From positions 7,501 to 71,500 of the forward strand of contig NC_009400.2 of the NCBI RefSeq assembly GCF_000002875.2: a stretch of 64,000 nt of DNA, given 5' to 3'. Positions 61,431 to 64,000 of this stretch are shown here, piece by piece. A program made the translations under genes and the position numbers. The DNA is from Leishmania infantum JPCM5 (Eukaryota > Euglenozoa > Kinetoplastea > Trypanosomatida > Trypanosomatidae). The notes under the pieces are model-generated. The model saw nothing but the letters and a program-made list of their open reading frames with translations. It was not told where the DNA came from and made no database searches. The stretch's first letter is position 1, and each line of letters starts with the position of its first letter.

Positions 61431-63449
61431 GTGGGCTTGCTCTCTCTGTCTCCGATGCGCCCTCTGCTGCGTGTGTGCCGGTGTGCGTGCGAGACCCCAT
61501 CCCTCAAACAGAAATAAGAAAACGACGGAGCGAAAGGAGAAGGCGTGGACCAGCAAGATGTTGGAGGGGCCGTATCACGATACCCCCTGCGAGGAAGCAA
61601 CCGTCACAGTTGCAGACGGACAGGCGCACCCGAGTGCGCATGCGCCCATGCACATAAGAAGACGAAGGTGGAAGATTTATTTTCTGATTTGCCCCGTGCT
61701 GCGTCGCGCCCATCTAGCTGCCATGGCGGCATGGCTCCAGCGCCACTCGGCCCCACACACACACACAGAGGGCCTGTCACAGGCCCCCCCCCGCCTCGTG
61801 TAATGGCAGCCCTGGGCACACACGCTACAGCAATGCAGCGACCCTCTCATCCGAGAGCACGGCCTCTGCCTCGAGCTCTGCCGGCCCACCACCCGCTCCG
61901 CGGGTCGCCGCGCAGACGCTCCCCCATCATGCCGGTCGCTACCTCGTGCATCCCCCTCGGCGTGGCGCAGCCCCACCCCACACACACACACACACACCAG
62001 CAGTAGGCAGTGTGACGGCCGGGTGGGATACGCTCGAGGCGCATGGTGGCCTTGCACACCACATACAAATGGCACAACCGTGCTCACACTGTCGCCGGTC
62101 GCCGCGACGCACAACGCCACCCGCGACCGGACAGCGGCAGCGACACCGCGCACGGGCCTCCCCCTCCCCCCTCCCTGTAAGCCGTCCGTGAAAAACGGTT
62201 CGCCGCTATGCGAGTTGGCTGCCGCAGCAGTAGGTGCTAAAAAGCGAGGAATGGTGTCGGTCCCCTCTCCGGTGTGGCTGCTACCCCTCCACAAGGGCCA
62301 TTAGAGGCGCTCAAGAGGCGCCCAGTACCGCTATCTGCCCACGCATGTCGCCCCCTCCTCTGCCGTTTTCCTCTCGCCTGCCCCTGAATCGTCGGACAAC
62401 GTCCCGGACCGAGTGGAAGAGCATTCTAGTGGCAGGGTGCGCGGCCACCCACCCACCGTTAGTGGCCTGCTACAACAGCAGAGGTAGACCAGAGCCCGGC
62501 TGAAGACGGGATGGGATTGGTGGCCTCGACGAAGGCGCCGTTCTCCAAGTCGCACCGAAGCACCTCGCCACTCGAGGCGCGCATGAGATATGGCTCTCAC
62601 TCCGACTGACGGATGCACCGCGAGACTGCCGAGGAAGTGCCTGTTCGCTCTTCACAACACGCAGAGGCGAGAGCAGAGGAGAGATCATGGCGATTGGCAG
62701 AGGTGTATGGTGATGCGCCATACCGGTTGGAAGGGGAGGGGTCCCCGCGTGTGCAGTGGCTGCGAGCAGGTCAACAAGAGTGGCAGCCCTGGAGCGACTG
62801 TCGCGTGGCGCTTACATGGTCGATATGACGAATGTGCATGAGTTCCAGAGATGTGTGTCGCTGCCACGGCAAGCGGTGCCGGTGTCTCTGCACACACGTT
62901 CGCCTCTCGGATAAGTGTACATGTAGAGCATGTGGAAAGTGGAGAAGATGGGACGGAACGGGAGAGACGGCGCCAGCGCTGCCGTGATGGAGATGAGCGG
63001 CAGTGACCCGCAGCAAGAAGAGGCAGAGAAGCACGGATGCACGCCTAGCTATTCGGCACATGAAAGTGCCGACGGCGACCCTGCAGATTGCCGATGCATG
63101 CGCGCGCGCGCGTATCAGCTGCGAAGCGGAAAGCACGTGATGCGCAGTGGTAGCGGTGAGAAGCAAGCGTAGGGGTGTGAGATCGAGCACATGGATCCTC
63201 ACTGACGCACATGCGCATCCTTGCTCCAACTCCCTCCCGCTCTCTCTCTCTCTGCGCCGGTCGCCGCTCACGGAAAATCAACAGAAGAATAGCGCAGCCC
63301 TTTCATGCTTTAGCTTGTGTTAATGAACAGATGGAAGAGCAGGTGGGCGGTGTAGAGCACGACGCGCGCAGGCTCGAGGTAGGGAGCATGGGAATCGCAT
63401 CAACGACTTCCAGGCGCCTAGCGGCTTGCCCCCGTCTGCTTAATACTGC

Positions 63450-63488
<39 letters not shown>

Positions 63489-63697
63489 TCGCTCCCCATC
63501 GCCCTCCCTTACGCACTCCGATCGCGCACGCCGCATTAACGCGTGCGAATGCGAATGTGCGAGTGCAGGTGCTCGATAGACCGCAGCAGGAGTTCCTTGC
63601 ACTCCCACCACCACCAGGCATAAACAGAGACCCCACGCAGCGCGTCGCTTCCCTCCAGCAGCCCTCACACTTCTCGTCCTTCGCCCACCCCGAGCCG
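61431..63697. other. 2.3-kb spacer holding SIDER2-like copy D
   Basis: Presumed 3' UTR of the gene that enters at the window end, plus the 5' flank of the 256-residue gene, whose polypyrimidine tract is the complement of 61511-61545. It contains the long repeat copy at 61704-62185 and a GT tract at 63453-63485. No gene seen. Confidence 0.55.
61704..62185 (-). repeat. SIDER2-like dispersed repeat, copy D, long form
   Basis: About 480 bp. The left 60 bases match copy C, then about 210 extra bases (roughly 61768-61978) sit between two CA runs, and the right 200 bases match the core of all copies. The extra part starts with the near-palindrome GGCCTGTCACAGGCC and resembles what I recall of Leishmania SIDER2 elements. 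It lies about 1.5 kb downstream of the next gene's stop. Confidence 0.75.
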
Positions 63698-64000
63698 TCA
63701 CGACAGACGCCAGCCTGCTATGGTGGCAATGGAAGCACCAGAAGACGTATCTCGCCTGGCTGCGCCTTCGGCCGTCGGGGCGCGACCGGCAGGAGATAGT
63801 GTGACGAGTGCAACCTTGTCGCTCTTATCTGTCGCACCGCCACCCTTGGCGTTTTCGCCGTCGCCGTCCGCATCACTTTCGAGGTCGTGCAGGAGTGCCT
63901 TCATGTCGTCTATGGTGACAGACGGCGGTGGTAGAGAAGCTGCAGGCACACTTGGCTCCACCGCTGGTGTGGCTGTGCTCGCTCTCGCCGGCTGTCGCTG
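63698..64000 (-). CDS. 3' end of a gene running out of the window
   Basis: This is the C-terminal 100 residues of a protein whose start lies beyond position 64000; there is no in-frame ATG near the edge and no stop up to it. The visible part has a short helix SVTIDDMKALLHDLESDADG, an acidic and Gly-rich linker (GENAKGGGATDKSDK) and an Ala/Thr/Ser-rich end. Composition and codon use match the neighbouring genes. The family cannot be told from this fragment, and it is the least certain of the coding calls. Confidence 0.5.
   Translation of the reverse strand, partial: QRQPARASTATPAVEPSVPAASLPPPSVTIDDMKALLHDLESDADGDGENAKGGGATDKSDKVALVTLSPAGRAPTAEGAARRDTSSGASIATIAGWRLS

Overview
This window looks like the left end of a trypanosomatid chromosome, almost certainly from a Leishmania species. 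It opens in telomere-associated DNA: CCCTAA hexamers interleaved with an ACACCAGT octamer. No introns are evident. All 21 genes I can support lie on the minus strand and read toward the telomere, which is the usual single polycistronic unit. Spacers are GC-rich, low in complexity and carry polypyrimidine tracts. From memory, the PRMT6-like gene, PEX6 and eIF1A suggest Leishmania chromosome 16; a synteny search would settle this. Every start given is the first plausible ATG, because several longer open frames begin at GTG or TTG. The exception is the last gene, whose start lies outside the window.

Layout. 1-1781 is repeat DNA and 1782-3293 has no recognisable gene. 3294-16005 holds ASF1, mitoribosomal uL15m, a small adenylate-kinase-like protein, a PRMT6-like arginine methyltransferase, a 2-oxoglutarate dioxygenase, a DEAD-box helicase and the peroxin PEX6. 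An assembly gap sits at the 5' side of PEX6. 16878-27979 holds two unknown proteins, a KLHDC4/Kel3-type kelch protein, a 94-residue probable mitochondrial protein and a MORN protein with about eight membrane spans. 29876-37011 holds a HAD-APH (ACAD10/11-like) protein ending in AKL and two unknowns. 40024-44314 holds eIF1A, an unknown and mitoribosomal bL17m. 44789-58111 is one 4440-residue Csf1/BLTP1-type lipid-transfer protein. 60660-61430 is an unknown, and 63698-64000 is the 3' end of a gene that leaves the window.

The neighbours are mostly unrelated in function, as expected for kinetoplastid clusters. Two themes recur: mitochondrial translation (uL15m, bL17m, and two proteins with presequence-like N-termini) and peroxisome/glycosome biology (PEX6 and the AKL-ending HAD-APH protein). 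Four copies of a dispersed SIDER2-like repeat, all in the same orientation, lie downstream of genes in presumed 3' UTRs. The most notable points are the octamer/hexamer telomere structure, a perfect 20-bp hairpin in the spacer at 59636-59700, loss of catalytic residues in the HAD-APH protein and the adenylate-kinase-like protein, and a 7-bp overlap between the flanks of the N gap.
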